DNA of 62,727 nucleotides from a virus: IMG/VR virus record IMGVR_UViG_3300009703_000018, positions 1 to 62,727 of that record. One strand, 5' to 3'. Position numbers and translations under genes: made by a program. The notes beneath the pieces are model-generated. The model was not told where the DNA came from. It saw only the letters and a list, made by a program, of their open reading frames with translations, and ran no database searches. This document shows, one piece after another, positions 29,021 to 37,727 of this stretch. How positions within the stretch are numbered: position 1 is the first letter of the stretch; each line of letters opens with the position of its first letter.

Positions 29021-31227
29021 TGGCTGAGTATAAAAAGGCAGATTTAAAAACTAAGCTAGAAGCTGACTTAGCTGATAATGATAAAGGTAATATTACAGCT
29101 AAAGTGCTTAGAAATAGCATGCTTCATATTGTTGATTCTATTACCCCAATTGTTGGTAGTGGAACACAAAACTTTTTTAAGTTTGATTTAGCTATACGCG
29201 ACAGCGGTATTACCACGGCTAACACTACGATAAACAGAATTAGTTCTAAATGGGGTACAAATAGTGTAGCTTCAATAGACTTCCAATCTGGAATTGATGC
29301 CGCTAACAAGGGAGATGGCGGCATAGATATTTATACTTCTTCTTCTGGGGTCGCTTTAGGTGGCTCAGGAAGAATGAAAAGAATATCAATAGAACCCGAA
29401 GGTCAATTTCATATATATGGAAGTGGTGTAAACCCACCTTTGAGAATTGATAGATCTCATCCAGACTCTGGCGTTGCAATGCTTGTCAGAACTAGCCCAA
29501 ATTTACTTGCTGCTAGTAGTGGAAATAGAATGTATTTTGGTCACCTTGACGAAAGAACTAGAGTCTTTGACAAGAGAATGACCATTGATCATGATGGTAA
29601 GTTTGGCTTAAACATTGAAAAACCAACAGACCCTGTGCATGTTAGGGCTTCTGGAAACGCAATAAGATATGACGTACAAAGCGCCCCAACGAATACCGCA
29701 GACATTGTCATATCAAAATACAAAGGCAATGAAGCCTTTGAGCAAGACAGCTTACTAGCAACCTTTGGAATGGGCGTTGATACAAGCGCTAGTGGAGCAG
29801 CTAGATTCTTTATTGGTTACGACGACGATAGAAAACATAGAGTAAACTTTGACGAAGCTATGTTCGTTATGACCAGCGGTGGCAAAGCGTCATTTGGATC
29901 TCTCTATCCAAAAGAACAGCTTGTTGTTGGAACTGACTTAGGAAAACACACCGTAGCGAGTGGTGACAGAGCTTTAGTGGTTGGCGCTCAATATGGTAAT
30001 GCAGAACTGTTTATAGGTTCTGGTAATGCTAATACTAATATATCTAACTTCACGCGATTTAGATGGAACAGCTCAACTAAACAACAATTTATAGAAACAA
30101 GATCAAATGGAATTACAAGACATAATCAAGTTGTCCTAGATTCCACAAACAACAATATTGGTTTTGCAAGTTCTGGAGTTAGACGAACAGATTGGCGACC
30201 TTTATTTAACACACATGTCTACTCTAGTGGAACTGTGAATGTTGCTTTAGAAAACCCAATGGGTAGCCAGTCTGCAATTTTGGTTGGTTCTAATACTTCT
30301 GGCAGCGGTGATGTTACGATTGGTAACTGGTCTTCTATTGGTTACAAATCTGCAACTGATGTATTAAAGATAAATAACTCTGGGTCTTTTATTCCTAATC
30401 ATTTAACCATTGACCGATTGGGTCATGTTGGTGTTAACACAGATTCACCTTACGATAACTTTGCTGCCGGTACAAATTACCTACACGTTAAAGGAAACAA
30501 TGCTTCGATTATGGTGGGAGACAATGCCACCTACTCAGCGATCCGTCTGTTTGGTTCTAGAAGTACAACAGACACAGCCTATATCCAAGCAGGAACTAGT
30601 GCCGCTGATACTGGAGCAAAGCTTGCTATTAGTCGATTTGATAGTGATACAAATAATATTTCTGAATTCTCTATCAGATCCGACAAAACAACTATGTACG
30701 GAAACATTGCCCTCAATGATAAGTGGGTAAGTAACGATGGCGGTGACGAAGGTATCAGAGTTGCCGATGATGGTAAGGTCGGAATCAATGTTGCATCCCC
30801 AACACACGAACTTCAGTTAAGTAGCAACTCGGCTGGTAAACCAGTTAGTTCTGTTTGGACTGTTGTTTCTGACTCTCGTGTTAAGGAAGACATAAGTGAT
30901 ATTACTGGAGCTTTAGACAAGATTGATGCGCTGAGACCAGTTAAGTTTAAGTATACACATGATTATTGCAATTGTGATCACTCTGGAAACATAGATGACG
31001 ACACTTATTACTACAACTTTATAGCGCAAGAAGTTGAGACGCATCTTCCTGAAGCTGTTACGACAACTAATATTGACGTACACAATCATGATACCGACGA
31101 AGTGTTGGTTGAAAACATAAAAACTCTAGATGCACATATTATTAACGTTTACTTAGTTTCCGCAATCAAAGAGCTTAAGACAGAACTTGATGCGGCTAAA
31201 GCAAGAATCACTGAATTAGAATCCTAA
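29020..31227 (+). CDS. tail fibre with C-terminal S74 chaperone
   Basis: A 735-residue fibre. The N-terminal helix module (about 7-40, LADNDKGNITAKVLRNSMLH) matches the one in the 16724 gene. A long beta-rich shaft follows, with repeated 'VGVNTDSPYD' and 'KVGINVASPTHELQL' elements typical of knob-type fibres. The last 120 residues are a peptidase S74 intramolecular chaperone: S617-D-S-R-V-K622 gives the Ser-Lys self-cleavage pair, then LDKIDALRPVKFKY, a Cys-rich insertion, FIAQEVETHLPEAV and a C-terminal coiled coil. The chaperone drives trimerisation and is then cut off. Confidence 0.9.
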   Translation: MAEYKKADLKTKLEADLADNDKGNITAKVLRNSMLHIVDSITPIVGSGTQNFFKFDLAIRDSGITTANTTINRISSKWGTNSVASIDFQSGIDAANKGDGGIDIYTSSSGVALGGSGRMKRISIEPEGQFHIYGSGVNPPLRIDRSHPDSGVAMLVRTSPNLLAASSGNRMYFGHLDERTRVFDKRMTIDHDGKFGLNIEKPTDPVHVRASGNAIRYDVQSAPTNTADIVISKYKGNEAFEQDSLLATFGMGVDTSASGAARFFIGYDDDRKHRVNFDEAMFVMTSGGKASFGSLYPKEQLVVGTDLGKHTVASGDRALVVGAQYGNAELFIGSGNANTNISNFTRFRWNSSTKQQFIETRSNGITRHNQVVLDSTNNNIGFASSGVRRTDWRPLFNTHVYSSGTVNVALENPMGSQSAILVGSNTSGSGDVTIGNWSSIGYKSATDVLKINNSGSFIPNHLTIDRLGHVGVNTDSPYDNFAAGTNYLHVKGNNASIMVGDNATYSAIRLFGSRSTTDTAYIQAGTSAADTGAKLAISRFDSDTNNISEFSIRSDKTTMYGNIALNDKWVSNDGGDEGIRVADDGKVGINVASPTHELQLSSNSAGKPVSSVWTVVSDSRVKEDISDITGALDKIDALRPVKFKYTHDYCNCDHSGNIDDDTYYYNFIAQEVETHLPEAVTTTNIDVHNHDTDEVLVENIKTLDAHIINVYLVSAIKELKTELDAAKARITELES

Positions 31228-31241
31228 CAAGGAGATAAAAA

Positions 31242-31811
31242 ATGGCTGATGTAGCTACAAATGTAAGACCAACCGCAGATGCCGCCTCAAGAAATGGCAG
31301 TGTTGTAGTTGGCGCACCAAGAGGTGCTAATACCAATGCGATTGGAACTCAGTATAGAATACGAGCTGGTGGAGAACATGCTACCGCAACGATTACTTTT
31401 ACTGGTGCTGCAAGCGTTGACGAAACAATTGTAATCATTGATGCTGATGGTGTTTCTAAAACCTATACAGCAAAATCAGGAACAACGGCGGGAAGTCTTC
31501 AGTTTATTAATACTGACAAGAATGCTGCTGCCACAGCTTTAAAATCTTGTATCGAGAATGCTGCCGGTCACAATGGATCAATCGCTGTTGCTGATGACGA
31601 AGCTGGTGTTTTAACTTTGACGCAAATGCAACCCGGAGCTAAAGGCAACACAACCATTACTGAAGGTCTTAGCAATTGCACAAAGACAGATTTCAGTGGT
31701 GGAACATCAGAGTCTGGTGTAAACGATGCAAGAATTGTTTCTGGCTTAGAAACTAAGTACACAAACAGATTTGATGATCCTCGTTACTATTCCGGTGATG
31801 CAGTTGGTTAA
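31242..31811 (+). CDS. small virion structural protein
   Basis: A 189-residue protein with a beta-rich domain (about 45-140) following the pattern 'ATITFTGAASVDETIVIIDADG...T....G.....F.......AATALKSCIENAAGHN...A......VLTLTQ..PGAKGNT.I', found in phage structural and adhesin-like proteins. A 45-residue flexible start and a Tyr/Asp-rich end flank it. A clean AAGGAGA ribosome site and the place between fibre and neck genes suggest a virion component; exact location unknown. Confidence 0.6.
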   Translation: MADVATNVRPTADAASRNGSVVVGAPRGANTNAIGTQYRIRAGGEHATATITFTGAASVDETIVIIDADGVSKTYTAKSGTTAGSLQFINTDKNAAATALKSCIENAAGHNGSIAVADDEAGVLTLTQMQPGAKGNTTITEGLSNCTKTDFSGGTSESGVNDARIVSGLETKYTNRFDDPRYYSGDAVG

Positions 31812-31821
31812 GGTTTAAAAA

Positions 31822-32313
31822 ATGGCTCTTAATTTACCCCCAAGTGCGTTTACAAAATTAAACGAAGCAATTCTTCTGTTTAATCGTACATGCACTTTAG
31901 TTTATCCAGAAAGACGACAAACGTGTGAAAACTGTGTTACTAACACGTTTGGAGGAAGGTCTACTAATACATATAAGTCTGGTGGCCCTGCTCCTTTTAA
32001 TAGAGGTGTTAACTGTCCGTTATGTGGTGGTGAAGGATATAAGGATGTAGAAACTACAGAATCGGTAGAATTAAGAATATATTACAACAGAAGAGATTTT
32101 ATTGATGTTGGCTTTAACGCTGATATACCAAATAACGTTATACAAACTGTTGGGTATATGGACGACTACGCTAAGCTAACAAAAGCTAAAGAGCTTTTAG
32201 TTGATGTTGGATCGCATAACCAAGGTAGGTACAAAAGGGCATCTGAACCTTACAACCAAGGCTTTAAACAAAACCCTACTCAATATATTGTTATATTTTG
32301 GGAGAGGGTTTAA
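31822..32313 (+). CDS. zinc-ribbon neck/tail-completion protein
   Basis: A 163-residue protein. Two pairs of cysteines (C-E-N-C near 36-39 and C-P-L-C-G-G near 67-72) form a zinc ribbon around a GGRSTNTYKSGGPAPF loop. The second half is a small beta barrel (VELRIYYNRRDFIDVGF, ELLVDVG) resembling tail-completion/stopper folds. The order adaptor, zinc protein, tail-completion protein, tube matches a neck module. Its stop overlaps the next start (TAATG). Confidence 0.55.
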   Translation: MALNLPPSAFTKLNEAILLFNRTCTLVYPERRQTCENCVTNTFGGRSTNTYKSGGPAPFNRGVNCPLCGGEGYKDVETTESVELRIYYNRRDFIDVGFNADIPNNVIQTVGYMDDYAKLTKAKELLVDVGSHNQGRYKRASEPYNQGFKQNPTQYIVIFWERV

Positions 32314-32999
32314 TGGTTAAGGGAAATTTATCAATAGATCTTCTTGGCACTGCCTCTGATTTTGAAAAATATATCATGAGAGCCATAGAAAAACAGATGG
32401 ACAAAGCTGTTAATAAATCAATAAAGATTATTCAATCAAAAGCTAGACCTATTATTGAGTCAGCCATAAGCCAGTGTGACGAAATGCAGGCTTTACTAAG
32501 TGGCCCACTAAGGGGTGAACTTGGGTTGTCTTCATCTGCTGCAAAAAATGCCGTTGATAATATCTCAGAGGCTATTGGTCAAGCCATTTCATTTACCAAC
32601 ACAAGCTCTAAAACCAAAAAGGGAACTGGTGGTCTTGAGGTTCATTTTCAACCAATGTCTTTTTTAAATGTTTTATCTTTGTCAGATGGTTCATATTCCT
32701 ACAGAAAAAGGGCAACGCTTTGGGGGCAGATTGTTTCCGCTAATGTACAAATTGATTGGCTTAATTGGTTATTACTTAAAGGTGATTCGGTTATAGTTTC
32801 AAATTTTACCTTTAAGCCGCAAGTTGGAAAAGGTAGAAGTGGTGAGGGTAAAATGCAAAAAGGTGGGTCTTGGAGAATAAGTCCATCGTATGCAGGAACA
32901 GCACAAGATAATTTTATCACCAGAGCTTTACAGTCACAGACGACTGTTAAAGAAATATCCAAAGTTATTCAAGACGCAATAAAAAAGAACTGGGATTAA
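32313..32999 (+). CDS. putative tail-completion (HK97 gp10-like) protein
   Basis: A 228-residue protein: an amphipathic N-terminal helix of about 50 residues (FEKYIMRAIEKQMDKAVNKS), a beta sheet, and a conserved loop with 'GSWRISPSYAGTAQDNFITR' near the end. This layout resembles HK97 gp10/neck proteins. The ATG overlapping the previous TAA is chosen because GGAGAGGG lies directly before it; an upstream in-frame start would have no ribosome site. The next gene starts one base after the stop. Confidence 0.5.
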   Translation: MVKGNLSIDLLGTASDFEKYIMRAIEKQMDKAVNKSIKIIQSKARPIIESAISQCDEMQALLSGPLRGELGLSSSAAKNAVDNISEAIGQAISFTNTSSKTKKGTGGLEVHFQPMSFLNVLSLSDGSYSYRKRATLWGQIVSANVQIDWLNWLLLKGDSVIVSNFTFKPQVGKGRSGEGKMQKGGSWRISPSYAGTAQDNFITRALQSQTTVKEISKVIQDAIKKNWD

Positions 33000-33000
33000 A

Positions 33001-34020
33001 ATGTCAAAGTATCTAAATAAAGTAGAAAATATTGCTGACAGTACAACGTCAGGATTAATACAAGATAATTTAATTGAATGGCTCGACTGGGGTTTCATGG
33101 ACTCTGGAGGGTTTTTTAATGTTGATATTCCTACCTCTGGTTTGTTTGGTGGAGATAAACATAAACTAAGATTGGTAGATGATCCTAGATTTACTTCGGG
33201 TCAAATCTGGGAAGGCTTTAGATCTAATTGGGTATGGCAAAGCGGTCTAGGTACAGAAAACCAACCTAATACACTCAAAACACACGTTCCAAGTGCAACA
33301 TATCCAAATCAAAAAAATAAACCCGGAGTTTCTGGGGTATTTGTTAATGGAACATTTCAGCCTACTTCTGGTGTAGGCACTTACAAACACTATATTGATT
33401 ACCCTAATGGAAGGGTTGTTTTTGATAGCGCGATCAGTACTTCAAGTACGGTTACGGTTGAGCATAGTTATAAATGGGTAAAAGTAACAAAGGCTAATGA
33501 TGATTTCTTTAGAGAAGTACAATATAGATCACAACGCGCGGATGGTGATTTTACACTTGTCGGATCTGGAGACTGGTCACAATTAGCAGAAACTAGGTTG
33601 CAGTTACCTACTGTAGCTATTGAGGTTGTAAAAAATCGAAGAATGGAACCCTACGCTCTAGGTGCGTTAAATCACTACATTAATACAGATGTTTTATTTC
33701 ATGTATTAGCTGAAGATGATTATACGCGGGATAAATTGATGGATGTAATTACGTATCAAGAGGAAAAAAATGTATCAATATTTGATAGCGATATGATAGG
33801 AAGGAATAATGCTTTTCCTCTAGATTACAGAGGTATGACTAATGAAGGAGCTTACCAATACCCGAAATTTATAGATGCAAGCGGGGATGGAGGATTTAGG
33901 TACGACAAAGTGTATGGTGGAGCAATGACATTAAATAATGCTAGAATTTCACTATCGGAGGCAATTTCGCCTAATTTACACCACGGAGTCGTAAGAATGA
34001 ACACCGAGGTAATTAAGTAA
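33001..34020 (+). CDS. virion structural protein, neck/tail region
   Basis: A 339-residue soluble mixed alpha/beta protein (starts MSKYLNKVENIADSTTSGLI) with many aromatic residues and no membrane segment. Segments such as GVFVNGTFQPTSGVGTYKHY followed by IDYPNGRVVFDSAI form a small Ig-like insert, and NHYINTDVLFHVLAEDDYTR is helical. No family recognised. Its place between the tail-completion candidate and the tail tube suggests tail terminator or connector function. Ends just before the late promoter of the tube gene. Confidence 0.5.
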   Translation: MSKYLNKVENIADSTTSGLIQDNLIEWLDWGFMDSGGFFNVDIPTSGLFGGDKHKLRLVDDPRFTSGQIWEGFRSNWVWQSGLGTENQPNTLKTHVPSATYPNQKNKPGVSGVFVNGTFQPTSGVGTYKHYIDYPNGRVVFDSAISTSSTVTVEHSYKWVKVTKANDDFFREVQYRSQRADGDFTLVGSGDWSQLAETRLQLPTVAIEVVKNRRMEPYALGALNHYINTDVLFHVLAEDDYTRDKLMDVITYQEEKNVSIFDSDMIGRNNAFPLDYRGMTNEGAYQYPKFIDASGDGGFRYDKVYGGAMTLNNARISLSEAISPNLHHGVVRMNTEVIK

Positions 34021-34033
34021 GTAATTACTGTAA

Positions 34034-34045
34034 TTGGTGTATAAT
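34034..34045 (+). promoter_or_regulatory. late-type promoter before the tail tube gene
   Basis: TTGGTGTATAAT contains the exact GGTGTATAAT decamer in a 68-base gap, 43 bases before the ATG. A CGAGGAGAG ribosome site follows. Confidence 0.72.
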
Positions 34046-34088
34046 ATGTTAGAAAGACAACCTTTTTCCATCGAGGAGAGATATAAAA

Positions 34089-35183
34089 ATGGCCAATAAA
34101 AGAATTTTTTGGGCTTGCACGGCGATTGGTATTACAGCAGATAACGCTACCTTGCCGACATCCCCAATTAGCAAAAGTCCCACGTTTGTACCGGGCGTAC
34201 AAAGCGTAGGCATTAGTACGACTTTCAATCTTGAACAAGTTTTTGAACTTGGTCAGTTGGAAATCTACCAAGACGTTGAAGAAGTTCCTGATGTTGAAAT
34301 CACCATTGAGCGTGTTCTTGATGAACATCAAGCTTTATACCAGCGTGTTATGGGGCAGACAACTGACGGTTCACCTGCCAGAACTGCACACGGTAGTGTG
34401 ATTAAAATTTCTGAAAATCAGAACAATAGATGCGATGTTATTTTTGAAGTCCATGATGATAATAAAGATAACGTTGGTGACTCATTAAACTCTTCGGCAG
34501 CTGGAGACGGAGAAAGTCCACGACAATGTTGGATCTGGTGTTCTGGAATGTACGCTTCTAGTGCATCCTTTAGTATGGCTACCGATGGTAACTTTACCGA
34601 ATCTATTACCTTAGTTGGTAATCATAAGAAATGGTATAGTATCGGTCTAGATGCAAATGCAATGACAGGATCGCCAACACAAGACGATCTTCACACAGGC
34701 TCTATTTCTAGAAGACAAAATGTTTACTTGTCATCGGTTCCTTCTTCGATTAATCCGGAGGCTGGTGCTGAACTAGCTGTTAATAGTATATCTATCAGTA
34801 CAGACTTTGGTCGTGAAAAGATTAACGTACTTGGTAAGAGATTGCCTTATCATAGATATGTTACCTTCCCAGTCGAAGTTACATGTGATATCGAAGTTAC
34901 TATCACAGATGCTATTAGTCAAGATATTGATGCTGATCCAAACAAAGATAACCTTTCCGAAGAAAGCATTGTAGCTGTTGTTACATCAACTCCGGTAGAG
35001 GACATTGACTCTGCGGGTGGCGCATCTGCGCTTCATACGTTTGATCTTGGATCTAAGAACAAGGTAACCTCGGTTACATACGGTGGTGGTGATACTGGTG
35101 GTGCTAATGCTACTATGAGTTACTCATATCGTAACTTTAATAGATTGAACTACACCTATGGTGGTAGCACTCTGCATGACTAA
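34089..35183 (+). CDS. major tail tube protein (probable)
   Basis: A 364-residue beta-rich protein with its own late promoter and a strong terminator, just before tail-assembly chaperones and the tape measure: the expected place and expression pattern of the tube subunit. The motif FELGQLEIYQDVEEVPDVEI, followed by TIERVLDEHQALY, resembles the beta-sheet/loop of tail tube proteins that stack into hexameric rings. The C-terminal 90 residues may be an extra Ig-like decoration (HTFDLGSKNKVTSVTYGGGD). No sheath gene accompanies it, supporting a non-contractile tail. Confidence 0.68.
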   Translation: MANKRIFWACTAIGITADNATLPTSPISKSPTFVPGVQSVGISTTFNLEQVFELGQLEIYQDVEEVPDVEITIERVLDEHQALYQRVMGQTTDGSPARTAHGSVIKISENQNNRCDVIFEVHDDNKDNVGDSLNSSAAGDGESPRQCWIWCSGMYASSASFSMATDGNFTESITLVGNHKKWYSIGLDANAMTGSPTQDDLHTGSISRRQNVYLSSVPSSINPEAGAELAVNSISISTDFGREKINVLGKRLPYHRYVTFPVEVTCDIEVTITDAISQDIDADPNKDNLSEESIVAVVTSTPVEDIDSAGGASALHTFDLGSKNKVTSVTYGGGDTGGANATMSYSYRNFNRLNYTYGGSTLHD

Positions 35184-35205
35184 GAGATGATTAGCTGACT
35201 TTTAA

Positions 35206-35229
35206 GGGGCTGGAAAACCAGCCCCTTTT
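35206..35229 (+). terminator. strong intrinsic terminator after the tail tube gene
   Basis: GGGGCTGG-AAAA-CCAGCCCC is a perfect 8-bp GC-rich hairpin followed by four T, 22 bases after the stop codon. Confidence 0.92.
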
Positions 35230-35299
35230 GTCAGTTCAATGCGATAGCCAAATATTTAGGATAGGCAAGTGTGAACTGACTTTATACATAGGACTATGC

Positions 35300-36337
35300 A
35301 TGGAACTTTATGAGAGAGAACTTTTATTATCAAAGGTGCTTCTTGGAAGCTCGGTAATAGAAATTGGTGATGGTAAATACATTTATGTAAATCCATTAAC
35401 TGTAAAGCAAAACTTTTTTGCCCAAAGACTTTATAAAAGGGTTTATGAAGAAGCTCTTCTTTCTGGTGTACTAACTAGAAAAGAGAGGTTAGACCTGATG
35501 ATACAAGAAGGAATTTGGAGCGAAGAATATCAGCAGCTATTAGATAAGAACACAAAGTTAATTGAAAATACAAAAATAGAACTTTTTGAAAACTTTTTGA
35601 GACCAAGCGCAAGAGAAAAAATTAGGAAAAAAATAAGAACGCTAGAAAAAGAACAATTTGATTTACACAAAATTAAACACGAATCTGATCACCTAGACTG
35701 TGAAGGAATTGCAACTTACGCTAGGTGGAATTGGACAATAGAAAATACAACAACCCATGAAGATGGAACTGTTTATGATTTTGAATCTTTAAGCGTAGGT
35801 TCAGTTTTATCTAAGCATCATGATCAACAAAATTTTGAAGCAGACGATTTAAGGGAATTGGCAAGGAGTAGCCCTTGGAGAAACATTTGGAGCATGTGTA
35901 AAGATGTTGGAAAAATATTTGAACGCAGTGTTTCAGAACTTACCGAAGGGCAAGAAAATTTAGTGGGATGGTCTAAACTTTATGACACTGTCAATGAAGC
36001 TAGTGAACCCCCAAAAAGCGAAGTAATAGAAGACGACGATGCTTTAGACGGCTGGTTAGCCAAACAAAGAAGAGAAAGAGAAAAAGAACAGGGTCAACGA
36101 GCAATAAGCGAAAAGCACGGAAACGCTGATGAAGTTATGCTAATGGCTCAATCTAGAGAAGAAATTGATGAAATATCTTCTTTGAATGACCCGCACAGCA
36201 AAGGCGTTAAAAAAGCAAGAATGGCTAAATTAAATAGCAAAGCAGCACATAGTGGTAGAGGATTAGAGTATCACAAATTTACGGATAGAAAGCAACAGGC
36301 AATGATAGAAGCAAACAATGCAGGGATGTCAAAATAG
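35300..36337 (+). CDS. tail-assembly chaperone-like protein
   Basis: A 345-residue protein between the tail tube and tape measure, the normal position of tail-assembly chaperones. Starting at the ATG 6 bases after AGGA avoids a TTG start that would overlap the terminator. The region AQRLYKRVYEEALLSGVLTR through MIQEGIWSEEYQQLL is matched by AQLAYNRAFRDALQSGAILR...MEEQGIWDQEKEQQY in the 36720 gene, so the two are paralogues. The rest is helical, Glu/Lys-rich with a disordered C-terminal third. It probably coats the tape measure before tube polymerisation. Confidence 0.6.
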   Translation: MELYERELLLSKVLLGSSVIEIGDGKYIYVNPLTVKQNFFAQRLYKRVYEEALLSGVLTRKERLDLMIQEGIWSEEYQQLLDKNTKLIENTKIELFENFLRPSAREKIRKKIRTLEKEQFDLHKIKHESDHLDCEGIATYARWNWTIENTTTHEDGTVYDFESLSVGSVLSKHHDQQNFEADDLRELARSSPWRNIWSMCKDVGKIFERSVSELTEGQENLVGWSKLYDTVNEASEPPKSEVIEDDDALDGWLAKQRREREKEQGQRAISEKHGNADEVMLMAQSREEIDEISSLNDPHSKGVKKARMAKLNSKAAHSGRGLEYHKFTDRKQQAMIEANNAGMSK

Positions 36338-36343
36338 GAGTTT

Positions 36344-36742
36344 ATGATGGAAGAATCATATGCAGAATTAGTTAGAAAATCGGAAAATTACAAATCCGAA
36401 AAAAATACAAAATTTAAAGAGATATCAAAAGACAGGTTGCTTAAGATATCCAAAAAGAAAGTACAAACTACCATGATTGGTGCTTTAAGCACTATAGAAA
36501 AACATCTTGGTTTTTTGTGGGGTTATGAAAGTTCTGAACCTTTAACACCAGAACAAGAACACCTCAAACAATTATATGAAGAAGTTAGGTCGGAAATACT
36601 TGACAGGGGCAATAACCAATCTAGAAATCTAGAAGCGGAATTTGCTAATTATGATATCAATTGGCTAAGGTATCAAATTACATTACCTGTTAAGAGCATT
36701 AACAAACAAGGAGAAGAAGATGGCAGTTCCAAAGAGAATTGA
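36344..36742 (+). CDS. tail-assembly operon protein
   Basis: A 132-residue helical, Lys/Glu-rich protein (starts MMEESYAELVRKSENYKSEK) with no recognised domain. It lies between the two chaperone paralogues, 6 bases after the first and overlapping the second by 23 bases, with AGGAG upstream. It probably acts with them in tail assembly. No slippery sequence could be identified to suggest that it is a frameshift product. Confidence 0.55.
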   Translation: MMEESYAELVRKSENYKSEKNTKFKEISKDRLLKISKKKVQTTMIGALSTIEKHLGFLWGYESSEPLTPEQEHLKQLYEEVRSEILDRGNNQSRNLEAEFANYDINWLRYQITLPVKSINKQGEEDGSSKEN

Positions 36743-37661
36743 AATAAAAGGAAAAGATTTAGACGGTAATGATAAGGTTGTTTATTTACAACTACCTAAT
36801 TCAGAAACAAACAAAGAAGCTCAATTAGCCTACAATAGGGCTTTTAGAGACGCCTTACAGTCTGGAGCTATACTGCGACAGAAACTTAATAAGGTAATGG
36901 AAGAGCAAGGTATTTGGGATCAAGAAAAAGAGCAACAATACAACGCGATTCTAGAAAAAATAAACGAAGGGGAAAAGAAACTAAGCAAAGGTGGTATCTC
37001 CCTTTCGGAAGCTAGAAGTTTAGCAATTGAAATGAGAATAAACAGGTCTGAATTCAGAAGCCTAATTGCCGAAAGAAATTCTATGGATGGCAACACAGCA
37101 GAAGGTCAGGCAGATAATGAAAGGTTTTCTCATTTACTTTACCTTTGTTTAAAAAACAATGAAGGAAAAAAGTTATTCAAGACAAAAGAAGATTATGACA
37201 ACAGTGCTGCTCTTCCTTATGTTATTGAAGCTGCTGGAGAACTAGCAGAAAAGCTTTACGGCCTTGACCCAGACTACGAAAAGAACTTACCAGAAAATAA
37301 GTTTTTACAAGCATACAAATTTACAGATCAGGCTTTACGACTTATTAACGATGACGGCCATTTAATTGATATTGATGATAATGGTGTTCAAAGACTGATT
37401 GATGAAAATGGAAGATTTATTAATTATGACAAAGAAGGTGAAAAATTCTTTGTTGATAAAGATGGAAATCGTGTAACAGAAAAAGGGGATTACGAAGAAG
37501 AGTTCTCTCCATTCTTAGACGACAAAGGAAAACCAGTAGCAATTCCGGGCGAAGAAGAGGAACAACCGGAAGAAGAGGTGGTGGCTGAAGAAGCTAAGCC
37601 AAAAAGAACGCCTCGAAAAAGGACAACTAAAAAAGCTCAATCAAAAGCAACAACCGAATAG
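36720..37661 (+). CDS. tail-assembly chaperone-like protein (paralogue)
   Basis: A 313-residue protein whose N-terminal 180 residues match the 35300 gene (ALQSGAILRQKLNKVMEEQG, then IWDQE). It then carries two short 'DG.LID.D..G.' repeats (about 215-250) resembling Asp-rich calcium-binding or beta-hairpin repeats and ends in an acidic/basic low-complexity tail (Glu-rich, then Lys/Arg/Thr). Directly upstream of the tape measure and closed by a terminator. A chaperone or a virion adaptor carrying the tape measure is likely. Confidence 0.6.
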   Translation: MAVPKRIEIKGKDLDGNDKVVYLQLPNSETNKEAQLAYNRAFRDALQSGAILRQKLNKVMEEQGIWDQEKEQQYNAILEKINEGEKKLSKGGISLSEARSLAIEMRINRSEFRSLIAERNSMDGNTAEGQADNERFSHLLYLCLKNNEGKKLFKTKEDYDNSAALPYVIEAAGELAEKLYGLDPDYEKNLPENKFLQAYKFTDQALRLINDDGHLIDIDDNGVQRLIDENGRFINYDKEGEKFFVDKDGNRVTEKGDYEEEFSPFLDDKGKPVAIPGEEEEQPEEEVVAEEAKPKRTPRKRTTKKAQSKATTE

Positions 37662-37669
37662 AACATGGA

Positions 37670-37716
37670 AAGTGGGTGTATCGTTAGATCTGTCTATCGG
37701 TATGCCCATTTTTTTT
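37670..37716 (+). terminator. long-hairpin terminator before the tape measure gene
   Basis: AAGTGGGTGTATCG pairs along 14 positions (with G-T pairs) with CGGTATGCCCATTT; a small inner stem TAGA/TCTA closes the loop, and a run of eight T follows. The tape measure ribosome site (AGGTG) comes right after, so some read-through must feed that gene. Confidence 0.85.
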
Positions 37717-37727
37717 AGGTGTCCCTA

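Noticed and set aside
35228-35299. TTG-initiated N-terminal extension of the chaperone gene
   Set aside because: The TTG overlaps the T-run of the terminator and lacks a ribosome site; the ATG at 35300 has AGGA 6 bases upstream.
37719-37727. GTG start three codons upstream of the tape measure ATG
   Set aside because: The GTG is part of the AGGTG ribosome site used by the ATG at 37728.
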